A DNA stretch of 64,000 nucleotides from Gnetum montanum (taxonomy: Eukaryota; Streptophyta; Gnetopsida; Gnetales; Gnetaceae), in contig MNCI01006151.1 in NCBI GenBank assembly GCA_015680685.1, positions 1,446,494-1,510,493 of the forward strand, given 5' to 3'. The first letter of the stretch is position 1; the number at the start of each line of letters is the position of its first letter. Below the pieces are notes generated by a model that saw only the letters and a list, made by a program, of their open reading frames with translations, was not told the origin of the DNA and did not search any database. Positions 22,674-35,470 of this stretch are shown one piece after another. The translations under genes were made by a program, and so were the position numbers.

Positions 22674-22975
22674 TCATCATCATCATCATCATCATCCTAG
22701 CCTTGTTCCAATAAAATGGGATCAACTACATGAGTTCTTTTTCATCATTTTTCTTTATAATGAGCTAAATCTTTGTTTATTTATAATTTTTTCAAATCAT
22801 CTTTGATAATTTTTGCCCAAATTTTTTTTTTTCTTCCTTTCAATGACTTCCCTAGAGTAGTGATGTAGCAATCTTTATTTATAGGCTCATTGTGTGATAT
22901 TCTTTACACATGTCCAAACCATCTACGCTATCATTCTTGTAGCTTATCTAAACCATCATATGGCTATAGGAGACC
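22674..22975 (-). mobile_element. RTE-like LINE 3' end with (TCA)n tail
   Basis: Minus-strand translation gives the C-terminal signature of plant RTE-type LINEs: RWFGHV, then KSLKGRKKKIWAKII and a final HVVDPI before the stop. A trinucleotide tail (TCA on plus, 22674-22696) closes the element, as is usual for RTE. It lies on the same strand and in the right order to be the end of the LINE seen at 25739-26331 and 36313-36665. The roughly 200 residues expected between are missing. Confidence 0.7.
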
Positions 22976-24640
22976 ACCCCCATTGTTCTCTACACAAAGA
23001 ACATAGGCATCCACAAGAATGAATCTAAGTGCTTGAGAAGTTACAATGTTCATCCCTAGACAACAAAAATTTCCTAAGATCTCTAGGAATGTCACAACTT
23101 TCTCAGTGCACCAAAAGGAATGTGAGGTGGTGACTATCTTGATGATGCAACAACATGAATAGGAGGCAATGGCAGAAGTGGTGGTAGATAGGGTGGTTGA
23201 GATCCTAAACACTCTTGCGACAACCATGCTAACCATTGCGCTTTGAAAGAAGTACAAGCTTTCATAGGAGAAGGAAGTGGTCGACTAAGTGTAGCCCAAC
23301 ATGAGGAGGTGTTAGATTGACTTGAGGGAACTAGGCAATCACTTTTGGATATCTTTGATCTTTAGATGAGATTACATCAACCCAATTAGAGCTATTAGAG
23401 ATAAAGGACATGCCTATCATTGTCAATGTCTAGCTGTAGGTAGCCACTACTGAAAACTATCGATTGGCTACTGAAGTTGCAAAGCTATAGGCCTATCACT
23501 TTAATCCCACCATTCTTAACTAGGATCTTAATAGATATGAAGCTTTCCAAAAGCTTTAACAAAAATTAAGAGAGGTTGAGAATGCAAAGGAGATAATGGT
23601 ATTTGATGCCTCTTTATTGGAAGCTCTTTCCTTTAACACCAATAAAAACTTAGCTCAAGTCTGCAAGAAAAATTTGATCCTCACCAAGGATATTCATTGC
23701 CTACGGAATGTCAAGGAGAAAAAGGATCAAATGGTTGAATTTTTGTGACAACAACAGGAGTAGCTAGCCAAGGTGAACCTTAACTTAAGAAGCTTCGCAA
23801 TGGAGAACTAAAATCTCTCTATGGAAGAAGTCTAAGTGCTTTGCCAAAAGATGATCATTGAGGTGGCCACCTAGAAAAATGAGGCCCTAAAGATCAAAAA
23901 GGTAAAAAACCATTACATGGACTAGGTTAGGCTCCCCAAGGAGGTGAACAAGAAGGAAATTCAAATGACCAAGGCAATGATGAATGAGACACTCCAACAA
24001 CTCCAATAAAGAGGTAATGCATCGCAACCAATCTTTGATGGCTTAAACACATACAATAAAGCTAAAATCTACCTAAAGGAGTTGCAAATAGAAGAGATGA
24101 TAGAATACATGGAGCTCACCAACCTTTGATATGCAAACTTGGCTATGTTGATTGTAGGGAGGCCAAGGATGGAGCTAGAGAAATAGGTGGTCAGCTTGTA
24201 CCTCCTCTATGAGGCTAGATTCAAGCACCATAAAGAGAAAAAACAAAAGTTGGAGATAGCCAATGCAAAGCTTGTAGTCCTTAGGAGCTAATTCACAAAT
24301 CAATGATCAGTTGCTAAGGACTTGGCTAGAAGAATGAATGACTGCCATGAGTTCCAAAACCTTGTCAAGATATTTGACATTAAACAAAAATAATTTGTAG
24401 TATGGTTCATGAATGTTAAGTTATTTCCTACAATGCCTTGCCCGTGAGACATCCTCCTACCAACCCACATTGATGAAGCTACATGAATTACATATGACTG
24501 AAGGAGAAATGAAGAGAAAATGAAAGCATTACTGGACACTTTTTGTCTTCCTCTTGAAGTAGTAGCCATAGCAAGATATTCATAACCACAGCCACTACCA
24601 CATGGGTTGGAGCCTAGCAAAGGTCCTTCAACACTCTAGG
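22976..24640 (+). pseudogene. Extra ORF, C-terminal coiled-coil half, E2 copy
   Basis: Collinear with 7050-8640 (E1) and with the minus strand from about 58800 to 57060 (C). Examples are LKELQIEEMIEYMELTNL at about 24070-24128 and the CP..D...PTHI block near 24440. Many stops interrupt it. Near the end the three copies diverge, with length differences. Charged, heptad-like sequence predominates and no membrane segment is seen. Confidence 0.65.
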
Positions 24641-24887
24641 AGCCTTCACCTCCTAGCATTGTTTGAACTTTGCCTAGTTTTTAGAGGAAGCTTGATATCA
24701 TTTTTGTAAAGGATCTTTAATTTTGTTGTTGTGGATACTAATTTTGTAATTTCGTACAATTTGGCACTTAGAGTTAGTTAGTTAGTTAGATTAGTTAGTC
24801 AATAATCCCATACCTTTCTAATTTTGTAAGAAGCTTGATCTTACTTTTATTCACTTGAGGACAAGTTTTTACTTAGTCATGGAGATA

Positions 24888-25738
24888 TGATGAATCATTG
24901 GTTGGTTGCATCGACAGGCATGTGTCGAGGTAGCCCTATCGATGCATAAAAAGATGCAATGACATAGTATAATGTCAAGCCTATATAAATGTACATACCC
25001 ACCATATTTATGGCATGTTAAGTTAGTAGCATAGTCAATCCTTTGCATTTTTCTTCTTTAGAGTTAGAATATTTTTTGAGTGTCCATAGTAGGAACTTAA
25101 GCAATTGTACGAATATTTATTTGAACATCTTATACCTGAACACATTGATGTGACTAGTAATAAAGATAAGATTCTTGACATTCCTTGTAGCACTTGGAAT
25201 AGATTAATGTTTCTTTTATGAACTTTATTATTAATGCAATTTACAATCATGTCTTGATTAATTAATATCTTTAATAATGAACACATATGTATGACCACTT
25301 CGAGCATACCATTTAATGCTTGATAATCTTAGTGTAGTTTAGTACACCTAGTAATTGTTACTTGGTAATCCAATAGTATTGATATGAGTTTATGATGTGT
25401 ATGACAAGTGGACCTAGATGCTTATGTTAGGGTAGTTAGTCTTAGAACCATTAAATAGTTAGATTAGTTAATTCTCAACCACTTATCTTTACTTTAACAC
25501 TTAGGATTAAATATATAAAAATATAAAATATAAATCAATATCATATGCCTTAGGTCACATTTAACCATATATGAGAACCTACATAATTGAGAGCTAAGAA
25601 GACAATGATCACATTTTCCCAAGTCACCATCTTTGTCTATAGGCACACTTAAGAACTAAGTCCATGGAATTCAATTAGATCGCTAGTGCATGCTTGTGAT
25701 TTGTATGGTTGGACGTAGACACTACTTGTTGCTCATCA
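24888..25738 (+). repeat. 3' LTR of E2
   Basis: TGATGAATC...GCTCATCA, 851 bases, preceded by CATGGAGATA. Near the start is an inverted repeat TGCATCGACAGG (24907-24918) with CCTATCGATGCA (24935-24946), one mismatch. A CTATATAAATG TATA box follows. Confidence 0.8.
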
Positions 25739-26331
25739 TTATGAAATTTTTTTCTCTACAAGCCCCACCAAATAATCTCTTTAAGCACTCTTTCATATGT
25801 CTTTTCTAAATCAATGAAGCTTATACATATATTGTTTCTATGTTTTCTAATTTTTTCTCATTAGTTATCATATTAAAACAAATAGCCTCTATAGTAGATC
25901 TTCCTAGCACAAATCCAAATTTATCTTCTTATACTATTGATTTAATTTAGGAGGATATTCTATGACTCTCTCCCAAAGCTTCATAGTATGGCTCATTAGC
26001 TTGATACTTCTATAGTTTGCAGATTTTTGTACATCTCATTTATTTTTGTAAATAGATAAAACAAATTTTTTATTATTATTAGGCATTTCTTTATCCTTTA
26101 AAATTTTGTTAAATAATTATGTTATCTAAGAAACTCTTATATCTTTGAATGCTTTCTAGTCTTCTATAAAAATGTTATCTGAACCAATAGCTTTTCCATT
26201 TATCATCATTGATAAGGTTATCTTCACCTTAAAGAATGAAAGTTCATTAGCCAAACTAGAATTTGATTCTTGATCTTGGATGTCTTCTCTTGGATATTCT
26301 TCATTTAATAATTTTTGAAAATAATTTTAGC
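25739..26331 (-). mobile_element. RTE-like LINE, reverse transcriptase first half
   Basis: Minus-strand translation, with stops, shows in order the fingers region (NEEYPREDIQ, SLANELSFFKVK), a degenerate PDGI-type motif, LMSHTMKLWERVIE and FIDLEKTYERV (normally AYDRVP). This order is that of RTE-type reverse transcriptases. It is cut at 26331 by element B and at 25739 by E2. The TTAGC at 26327-26331 is duplicated at 36313-36317. Confidence 0.8.
26327..26331. repeat. Target-site duplication of element B (left)
   Basis: TTAGC, repeated at 36313-36317. Taking out element B and one copy rejoins the LINE reading frame. Confidence 0.8.
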
Positions 26332-27183
26332 ACTAATGAGTGGTGAGGTATCCCTATGCCCAACCATATGAATCACAAGCATTCATGCATGATCTTGTTG
26401 AACTCTATAGACCTTAAGTTCCTAAGTACACTGGTTCTAGAAAGTGAAATCTAATTGGGATGATCATTGTCTTCTCAATTCCACTTGCAAAGTACAAGTG
26501 TATGGTTAAGTGCAACTAAGGTATATGATTTTTATCATTTTATATTTTATAAGTTTATTCACCTAGAACAAGAATGAAAGATAAAGGAATTTAATATCTA
26601 ATTAATCTATTTCCTAGCTAGCCTAACACAAGTACCTATTCCCACTGTCTGGACACATCCTGAATGCATATAGCATTTTTGGATTACCAAACATTAAGCA
26701 TTTCTAGGTTACCAAGCACTACACATATGATTGAAGTGGTCATGCTTGTGTTCGTTAACAACTAGAAATTAATTACTTAATTAAAGTGCATTAAGGGAAG
26801 GTGCATGAATATTAAATGTGTTAAAAGAAACATTAATCTATTCAAGTGCTGCAACGATTATCAAAAGGACTCATCTTTATTTTTGTCACACTATTATGCT
26901 TAGTTACATCACTGCTCAAATAAAGATCTGTACATACTTAGACTCCTACTATAGGCACTCAAAAATATTTCAACTTTGGAATGGCTAACCTGCAAGAACT
27001 TCATTACTCTATGAAAAAACTAATAATGAAAATCATGTGCCCAAGCACTATATTTATAGGTCAACATATACTGCATGATATTGAATATTCAAAATCACAT
27101 CTTGAGGTTCGATATCAAGTATCCAATATCAAGTCTCTGATATCGTGTACCTAATATTAGAGCATATCTAAACACAATCATCA
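26332..27183 (-). repeat. 3' LTR of element B
   Basis: The plus strand starts ACTAATGAGTGG, where the 5' LTR has TGATGAGTGG, so the terminal dinucleotide has changed. It ends ...AATCATCA next to the polypurine tract. Palindromic TTGAATATTCAA and repeated GATATC/CAATATC words lie in the U3 start region (about 27080-27165). Confidence 0.85.
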
Positions 27184-29079
27184 TACCTCCACGACTAAAT
27201 GAAAACTTGTCCTTGAGTGAAGAAAAGGAGAAAAAATTTCCTCACAAAATATTAGGTTAGTATGAGATTATTTATTGACATGCAAACTTGACTCAGATGA
27301 GATAGATAGATTCTAAGTGCCTGAGTGTATGGATTTACAATCTTTTACAAAATTGGATGTTCATGACAATAAAAGTGAATACCTTGGACAAAACTAACAT
27401 CCAAATCTTCTTGACAACTAAAGATAAAGGGAGAAGATTCAACAATCATATAGGGTCCTCATCACATGGTGTGCTACTTATCATTTAGTGAAGATAGTCT
27501 TGCTTCTTGTCCATGCCTCCCACTGCAATCACAACAAAATCACAAATTAGTGTGCAATGTGTAACATATAGCTTTTAAGTACCTTGTCTTGTCAACAATT
27601 ACAATTGGTTGGTTTGTGATTATGATGGATTAATACCTTTAGTAGTATTAGTGAGAAGACTGACAAATAGGGGAAATGGATAACTAGTCCATTAAATTCT
27701 AAAAATTTCAAACGTGATGAAATGCTTGAAGAGGGTTTAAGAATTCATAAAAAATAAAAAGATGACTGCTCTAAAAAAATGTTATGAAGATGTGCAAAAT
27801 TGGATCTCATTAATGGAGCACACAAAAGGATTTGATTGTTAGAACATCTAAGAAAAAGGAACTTAACTAATCCAAACAAAAGGTATGCAAGTGGATCCTC
27901 CCCAAAGTAGGCATATGCCTTTTATTGTCCTTGCATAACTTCAAATTTAGGAGTTTGTAGGCCCCATGGATGATTAATGATTATGGAAAGTTAAGTACAA
28001 AAACCTAGAAGAAACTAATTAAGAATTTTAACACATCAAACCAAAACATTGAACAAGAACATGAAACCAGCAATGATGTTATATGAAGTCCCTTGTGAAT
28101 TTTGTGGTTAAATGACCTAATAAAATCCATCCTTAGTCTAGACCAGAACCAACCACATTCAATGACTTCACATCACCATTCTAAAACCAATCCACCCCCT
28201 TAAGACACAAGAGTGATCACACAAGATAACCATCATTCCTTATTAATGAAGAAAAGAGAAGTAGGAAGTGAGGAAGGGTCTTAGTTAGAAGGGACCTTCA
28301 AGCATGGGTAACATGTCTTTTTAGTCCCATAACCAATGCTTGTATCCCATTTATTTTATCTAAGGATTGTTCTTTGAATTCCCAACATTTGCTGTTATTT
28401 TCTTCTTGATGATGGGAACCACACCATGAAAGAATTATTCAACTTCAATTATTGGTTGGCATGGAATGGTAAGAAATCCATGAAAACACACATGCACCCA
28501 AGTAAGTAGAAAGGCACAAAGAGTACTAAATCCCCTTAAAGTCACACCATGTTCAAACCTTTCAATACTTTTCAATTCTAGAAACTACCAAAGTCACAAG
28601 TTCGTTAAAGTTTTATTAATGACAAAGAGATTGCATGTTTCTAGAACAAGGAAACCCATAGAGTTTGTGGAGGGATGGATGTAATGGACTCACTAACTTA
28701 TTTCATGAAACAAAAACCATTTCCTAGTTATTCGTAACAAAATTCAAAGCTAGAATCTAGACACCGACAATCAAATAACCAAATAGCACATGCCCATATC
28801 AATCAAATACACTATACCTAGTTGGTAATATGGCATGTTATTATTAAAACGTAATAAGAAAATCACATCCAAAATAAAGGAAAATATACAAGAAAATGTA
28901 AAATATTTAAGAAAAATAAAATGTACCAACAATGTTGTAAAAAAAAACTTTGAAAAATTAGTAATGTAAAACAAACAGGTGTAAGATAAAAAATGTGTAA
29001 AAAAAAGAAGTTTAAAAGTAACAAAGTGTAAAACAAAAACATGTAAAACAAAAAGAGAAAAAATTGAGCTACTTATATA
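27184..29079 (-). other. 3' noncoding region of element B
   Basis: Shared with A, C and E1, including the T-rich tract (A-rich on plus, 28860-29060) and one copy of the short module (about 28365-28440). No conserved reading frame is present. The long open frame with many Phe at 28771-29169 (minus) is a product of the T-rich composition. Confidence 0.65.
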
Positions 29080-32000
29080 GTTATCATGGATGGCCATTTT
29101 TCCGGAGTTGAAAGAAGGAGATTTGAAAGATTGAGTGTGGTTGTCCATCTGGTGAGGTGTTTGTTGCATTGGCTTGCTTAGGCTCGTGGAAAGTTTTGAC
29201 TTCTTGTATGTTGACTAGTTATTTCTTGTCTAGGATTTCAAGTTTATAGATCATCATTGCGCTAGAAGGAAAAGTTTTGTAAATTATATAAGTTCCTTCC
29301 CAAAACATCTAGAACTTAGTTCATTGAGGTATGTGTGTGGGGTTCTTGTAGAGGACCTTATCTCTTGGTTGCAAGTTGACTTTCTAATTCTAAGGTCATG
29401 GTGGTTTTTGTTAAATGCCTTATGCAAGTTGTTAGATGACAAGGCCACCAATTAATTTTTGTCTAGCAAGTTGAGATTCATTAATCTTTCTTTTTGTGCT
29501 AGACTTAAGTCAATGTTGAGATCACAGGCTATTGAAAGTATATGAAGCTTAGATTAAATAGGAAGTGTTGGTAATTTTCTATACATTAGCTCATAGGGAG
29601 AGTACTCTATAAAAAATTTCCATGTTGAGCAGTAGGTCGAAAGGGCATCAGTGAGTTTTTTGCTCTAGACTTTCCTATATTTGTTGATGGTTCTCATTAG
29701 TATCTTTATGATTTGCCTATTTTTAACCTTAGCTTGACCATTGGCTTAAGGGTGGTAGGGTGTTTTAAGTTTATGTTCAACCCCCAAGCATTACATAAGC
29801 TTCCAAAAGGTAGTGCTTGTAAAGTGAGTTCTATTATCAAAAATTAATGCAGGTGGCACACCAAACCTATTTACAACATTTTTTTATACAAACTGAGCAA
29901 TAGTAGAAAATGTATAGTCAATGACAGCTACTACTTCTACCCATTTCATACAATAATCAATAGCAACTATGATGTACACCTTTCCATTTGACATGGGTGT
30001 GATAGGACCCATAAAATCAATTCCCTAGATGTCAAAGGATTTTAGTGGTTGGATCCATTGTTGAGGTCCCTTCATTCGAGTAGTCATTCCACCATCTCAT
30101 TGGTATCATTAACAAGATTGAACATATTAATAAGCATCCCTGAATATTCTTGGCTAATAATACCTTGTAATTAAGATTCTAATGGATGTGCATCTTCTAG
30201 CATAGTGGGCCCCACAAGGACCTTCATGAGCATTTTGGAGAATGTGCATTTGATTAGCATCAAGGACATACCAACGAACTAGGCCATCGGCACACACCTT
30301 GTAGAGGTTTCCGTTGATCTCCATGAAGTATTTTACCTATTAAAGAAACTATTATTTGTTCTAGTAGTCCAACCCTTTTGGCATCTCTTGAGTGAGAAAA
30401 TAGGTGATAATGCCATCATACCATTTAGGCTCAATGGGCAATTGTTTAGTTATATCCTTAGAAAAAAGAAGTTCATGAGGAAATAGATCAGATAATGGAC
30501 TTTCATCCCCTTTGTTGTTTCATTGCAGTTAAGACAAGTGGTCAGCGATCACATTCTCAATGCCCGTTCAATCTACCATTGTAAGATTGAATTCTTGTAA
30601 GATCACTAGCCACTGTATGACATGGGGGCTCACCATCAGATTGTTCATAAAAAAGTGGATGGCACTGTGGTCTGTGTGCACAAATACTTTGTATCCAAGA
30701 ACATAATTCCTAAACTTCTCTAATGCAAACACTACTACCATCAATTATTTTTCTATAGTGACATAGTTCAATTCTGCACTCACAATGCTTCAACTTGCAC
30801 AATGAATGTAATATGGATGTTTCTTGTCATCTAATTATGGAAGCATAGCTTCCAAGGTGTAATTTGATGCATCCATCATCACATGAAATGGTTTGGACTA
30901 GTTGAGTGCTTGTAGAATTAAAGTTTCTAAAAGTTTCTCCTTTAGTTGTTGGAATGCTTTTTTACATTCATTGGTCCAAATAAATGGAGCATCTTTCTTT
31001 GTTACCTAACTAATGATTTTATGATCTAAGAGAAATTCTCTATGAATCGTCGATAATAGCCAATGTGTCCAAGGAATGATCAAACATCTTTGACTATTTC
31101 TAGTTGACAAGTAATTCCTTGGATGATCCTTATTTTCTTAGGATTGACCTTAATTTCTGCTTGTGATATTTTATGCCCTTGTATAATGCCTTCTTAGACC
31201 ATCATATGACTCTTTTGCCAATTAAGCCGTAGATTTGTTTCGATACATCTTTTTAGTACTTGCTCAAGGTAGTCCAAGGCTTGCTCAAATGTAGTTCCAT
31301 AGGTGGAGAAGTCATCCATGGATATTTCCACATTTTTATCAATTTACTATTGAAAAATGCTAAGGACTAGCTGTTGAAATGTAGTAGGGGCATTGCATAG
31401 ACCAAAAGGCATCTTGAGATATGAAAAAGTCTCCTAGGGATTCATGAATGTTGTCTTGGCCTGGTCCTTTGGCACAATCTACATTTGTCTATAGCCACTA
31501 TAACTATCGATAAAACTATAAAAGCAATGCCCAAATATTCTATCTAACACCTAATCAATGAATGATAATGGAAAATGATCCTTGAATGTTGTCATATTTA
31601 GTAGCTGAAAATCGATGCAAACCCATCACTTGCCATATTTCTTTGGCACAATCACAAGTGGACTAATCCACTCACTATCCGCAATGGGATAGATAAACCT
31701 TGCCTTTAGGAGTTGTTTGATTTCATTCTTGAAAATTTTCTTTAGTTTGGGATTTAATTACCTTTGTGGATACCTCTTTAACTTCATGGCCAGATCGATG
31801 TAGATACAATGTTGGAATGTATGAGGATCAAACCCTATGAGTTTAGGATATGACCAAGCAAAGGCCACTAACCATTTTTCAATCACCTTCAAGAACATCT
31901 ATTTCTGTTGTAGAGAAAGATTAGCATCGATTATTACTAGCTTCCCATTTTTTAAGAATACAGATTCCATGCTAGCTAGTAGAGTTTTTAATTCAAGTGG

Positions 32001-32940
32001 TTCTTGCTTAGATTTTTTAGAAATGTTCAACTCTTCCCAGTAGGTATCTTCATTTGCATTATTGAATAGTTGGTGATAAACTTGCTCTAGTTCATCCATG
32101 CCTACAACATAGGTGCATGTTAGGCTCTCATTTGATTCCATGCAAAATGTGTCGCTTTCAAGATTAGCATTAGCCATTGGATGCCCTCTTGTTTTGTAGC
32201 TACTGTGTATAGACACCTTTAAATATATTCTTTTCGTGCACACTACTAGCATGCAAAGATGAATGCTTGTTTCACTCACAAGAGTTTTTGCACATGATTA
32301 CACCCTATATTGCTATATGTGATGTATGGAACTTACTTTTTCTCAATATTCTTGAATGCATTTTATTTAGATATTTCTAAGGAAAGATCTTTGATGTTCA
32401 TTTTTGCATCAATGGTGCTTAGCCATGCCCTTCCCATGATGATTGGAAAGTCCCCTTTATAGTTGTCTACCTTGATCACTAGAAAATTAGTAGGATAAGA
32501 CCACCCATAGATATTGATCACAATGTCCTCTACTAGTTCCAATGGAACAGTTATGGACTAGTCTACCAGTTCTAATCTAATATTACTTTTCTATAGAGGA
32601 GGTAGGTTTCATGTAGTATACATTTTATGAGAAATCAAGTTGACATCAAAACCTGAATTAAGAAGAGCTTTGCATAGTTCATTCCCAATAATATGCAAAT
32701 AAATAAGAGGACTTCCAAGATTAGCTAATTTTTTAGGAAGGTTTCTAGAATGGATCCAATCAAATACCACATGAGTAAGCATAACAATATGGATCTTAGG
32801 TGATATTTGGTTTGAAGGGGATTTGAAGGAATTTGATATGGAGAGAGATGGAGTAGGATTGCCAACCATAGGTATATGTGAGGGCTTAGGAAAAATATTG
32901 GATTGAAAGAAAGGTCTTTTCTTAGATCGAGTATTCAAAC
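29080..32940 (-). pseudogene. Decayed pol of element B: protease, RT, RNase H, integrase
   Basis: On the minus strand: protease near 32730-32610, where ALLNSG replaces the active-site ALLDSG. RT at about 31790-31000 (FIYPIADSEWISP, PFGLCNAPTTFQ, and MDDFSTYG as the YxDD box), ending in SFLGHIGYYRRFI. RNase H at about 30930-30540 (DASNYTLEA, HTDHSAI). Integrase at about 30340-29280 with GIDFMG, FDNRTHF and GQAKV-type core motifs. The RT box MDDFS.YG is characteristic of the Athila/Tat branch. Dozens of stops make it inactive. Confidence 0.85.
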
Positions 32941-33039
32941 CACTTAATTGATGAACCAGTTGTAGATTAATGGCCCTAGTGGCATTGCATTGTTGTGGTT
33001 GAGATGGGAGTTCATCCTACATAGATGAAGTAGGCGATA

Positions 33040-35333
33040 GCTATGTTAAGGATGGAGGAAGATGTGCAAGAATAGGAGGAGGATAAGCATAAAAGGTGAT
33101 ATCCCTCCTTGCATGTGGAGAATGAGTTTGATAATAATTAGAAGGGTAGTAGTAGGGTTGGAAAGTAGAAATGTGATTGGAAGAGTCACATGGAGACAAG
33201 GGTTGCTAAACATAGTACACATATGGATCAGATTGTCTATAAGGGTATTTCTACCTTGGTAGTGCCAACACCCATGACTATGGTTACTACCACTATTGAT
33301 ACTACTCATATGGTTGTGGTGGAGTTACACTTGGATAATACTATTTTTCATAGTGGAACTTCCTAGAAGTGTCTTAAGAATAAGGTAATCTTCTGGGTGT
33401 TTGCCTTTGTGCTAGTCGTGGATTTAGAGCATACATCCTAGACTCTTGTAAGTGCTATACTATGGGACAACATCCCTTATGATGTTCATAATGGTAGATG
33501 TTACACTCACCATCATCATCTGATTTGGTTCTTGCAACTTCCTCAATTGCAGAAATCTTGCCCTTACCTCCTTGATGGGCACATTTAGCTTCCTTGCACC
33601 TCCTATTATCACAGTCAGTACCTTATTCTCTAGACCCTTTAGCAATTTTGAGGATAGCTTGAAATCTGCTATCCATGGTGTCTCATAACTAATCAACCTT
33701 GGCCAAAATTTCATATTGAAATTTTTGAAGAAGCAAGGTTTTTTGAGTCACCACCTCATCAAGAGAAAATTCTTCCTCACTATCATAGAATCAAACCTTC
33801 CTCTTGCAAATGGAAGGATTTCAATTGTATGCTTCTACACTTTTTCATTTTCTTAATTCTTCTTCCTTCTTCATTACTTGCTCAATCAATCTTTGGATCT
33901 AACAAGCACTTAATTCTAACAGTAGTCCTTGGGCATAGACACCAAGGGTTCTCCTTGTTTCTGATCAAAGCCTATCTACAATGTGGTGAAGTTGGTCTAG
34001 TTGAGAATAAGCATGGCCAGGACATCTCTGTAATAAGAAATAGTATTAGCCAATGATGGCATGTAGGGGTTTGTGTGTTCCTTGTTTTCATCCTTGGATC
34101 TACCTTCTCAAGTTGGACACTTGATAGTATGTTTGGTATTTATCATTGAACAACTCGAGGATTATACTCTATCGTCTGATAGATTCTAGTTCTAAGGACT
34201 AGTCCCAGTCCTCTACTTCTTTAATGAGTGTCCTTGAAAATAACTTAAGCTTTTTCCACTTATTTTCTATATTCTACAAGGAACATGCATCTTGAAAATC
34301 TTGGAGATGATTCTGTGGATCTGAGTTATATCCTCCTTTGAATCAAATAATATTTTTCATGTTTAGTCTTTTCATCCAACTGTCCTTTATGTGTCTTGTG
34401 GAAATTCTCACTACCTTTGAAATGTTGAGCATACTTTAGGTCATAAGAAAAGGCTCATCTAGACCATGATTTTAATGCCTATGATGCCCTCTACTACCCC
34501 TTCATTCATGGAAGCAAGTCTCTCTTGACTGCCCACACCCCTAGACTTGACTTGCCTGATGGCCCCTTCGATCATTTCCATCTTATCAGTCACCTCCATC
34601 ATGATCATGCCCCTTGTGGTTGTGTTTGGAGCCAAAAAAAGAAAAGGATGATGATGAATATGAAGAAGAAGGGGGACTAACATCATCATGGTGCCTGCTA
34701 CCCTTTCTTTGCTGATTATGGCCATGATCATGATCTTGTTTCTTATCCACATCCTTGTCCTAACTTCCCTTCTTAGATTCTCCTTTGTCATTGGATCCAT
34801 TCTTGCCTGAACTAGGATTATGAATTGTGGACTATAGGTTCTAGTTTTAACCTTCTTCACTAAAGTCAAAGAGAGGAATTTCACTAAATGTAAATCCCTT
34901 AAAGAAGGGCTCTCCACCACTTTTTTGGTACAACAGGAATGGGAAATCATTGAACCACTTCCCATTCACAAATTCATAACTTTGTTCTAGCTGTTGATCC
35001 TTGAGACATTGTGGCTTATTGGGATGATAATCCTTGACATCACTATCTTGTAAATATACTCAGCATGAAGTCCTTGGAGGCCCAAATGCATAAGATTTTG
35101 TTAGAGCATCGCAGGAATGGATCAATTAGGTTGTAACACAATGTTGCCATCCATGTAATTCCATTGCAGCTGTTCATCTTGGTGTAGGATGATGATGAGA
35201 TTGGAAACATACTCATTAGGATGAGCATATATCGCTTTGTATTGTTGGGACACCTACTGATGAACTTCGTCAGACTTGGGTGGAGAATTTCTCTTATGAG
35301 ATGAAGACATTTTATGTTAGAAAATAAAAACAT
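33040..35333 (-). pseudogene. Decayed gag of element B
   Basis: The gag core at about 34340-33900 is recognisable by ELFNDKYQTYYQVSNLRR and a following LGVYAQG, homologous to A and D. Before it (about 34965-34460) is a region rich in Asp, His and Ser codons. The open frame there (34459-34965) is probably out of frame with gag. Stops occur throughout. Confidence 0.7.
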
Positions 35334-35451
35334 AGTGTGCTTTTTAGGATTTTTGTAGTTATTTTAAAGTATGATATGACTCTAGGATTTGTTCCAATTA
35401 TTTTGAATAATTTTCACTAAATCCTAGATAGTGCATGTAACAACTAAAAGA

Positions 35452-35470
35452 TCCTTGGTAATGGTGTCAA
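35452..35470 (-). promoter_or_regulatory. Primer binding site of element B, tRNA-Asp type
   Basis: The minus strand reads TTGACACCATTACCAAGGA right after the 5' LTR. Every difference from TTGGCGCCGTTGCCGGGGA is G-to-A. This gives a clear tRNA-Asp primer assignment. Confidence 0.8.

Larger units (their letters stand above)
22976..25738 (+). mobile_element. Gypsy copy E2: extra ORF part plus 3' LTR
   Basis: Internal sequence from 22976 matches the coiled-coil half of the extra ORF in E1 (from about 7050) and C, followed by the family 3' noncoding end, polypurine tract and LTR (24888-25738). All of gag, pol, the first part of the extra ORF and the 5' LTR are missing. It sits between two pieces of an RTE-like LINE, part of which is also gone, so one deletion may have removed both. 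Confidence 0.75.

Noticed and set aside
28771-29169. 132-codon Phe-rich minus-strand open frame with apparent membrane segments
   Set aside because: It is produced by the T-rich tract that follows pol in every family copy and has no conserved frame between copies.
34459-34965. 168-codon open frame on the minus strand
   Set aside because: It lies in the gag region of element B in a frame not matching gag homology. Its Met/Ile/His-rich product comes from Asp/His/Ser-rich codons read out of frame.
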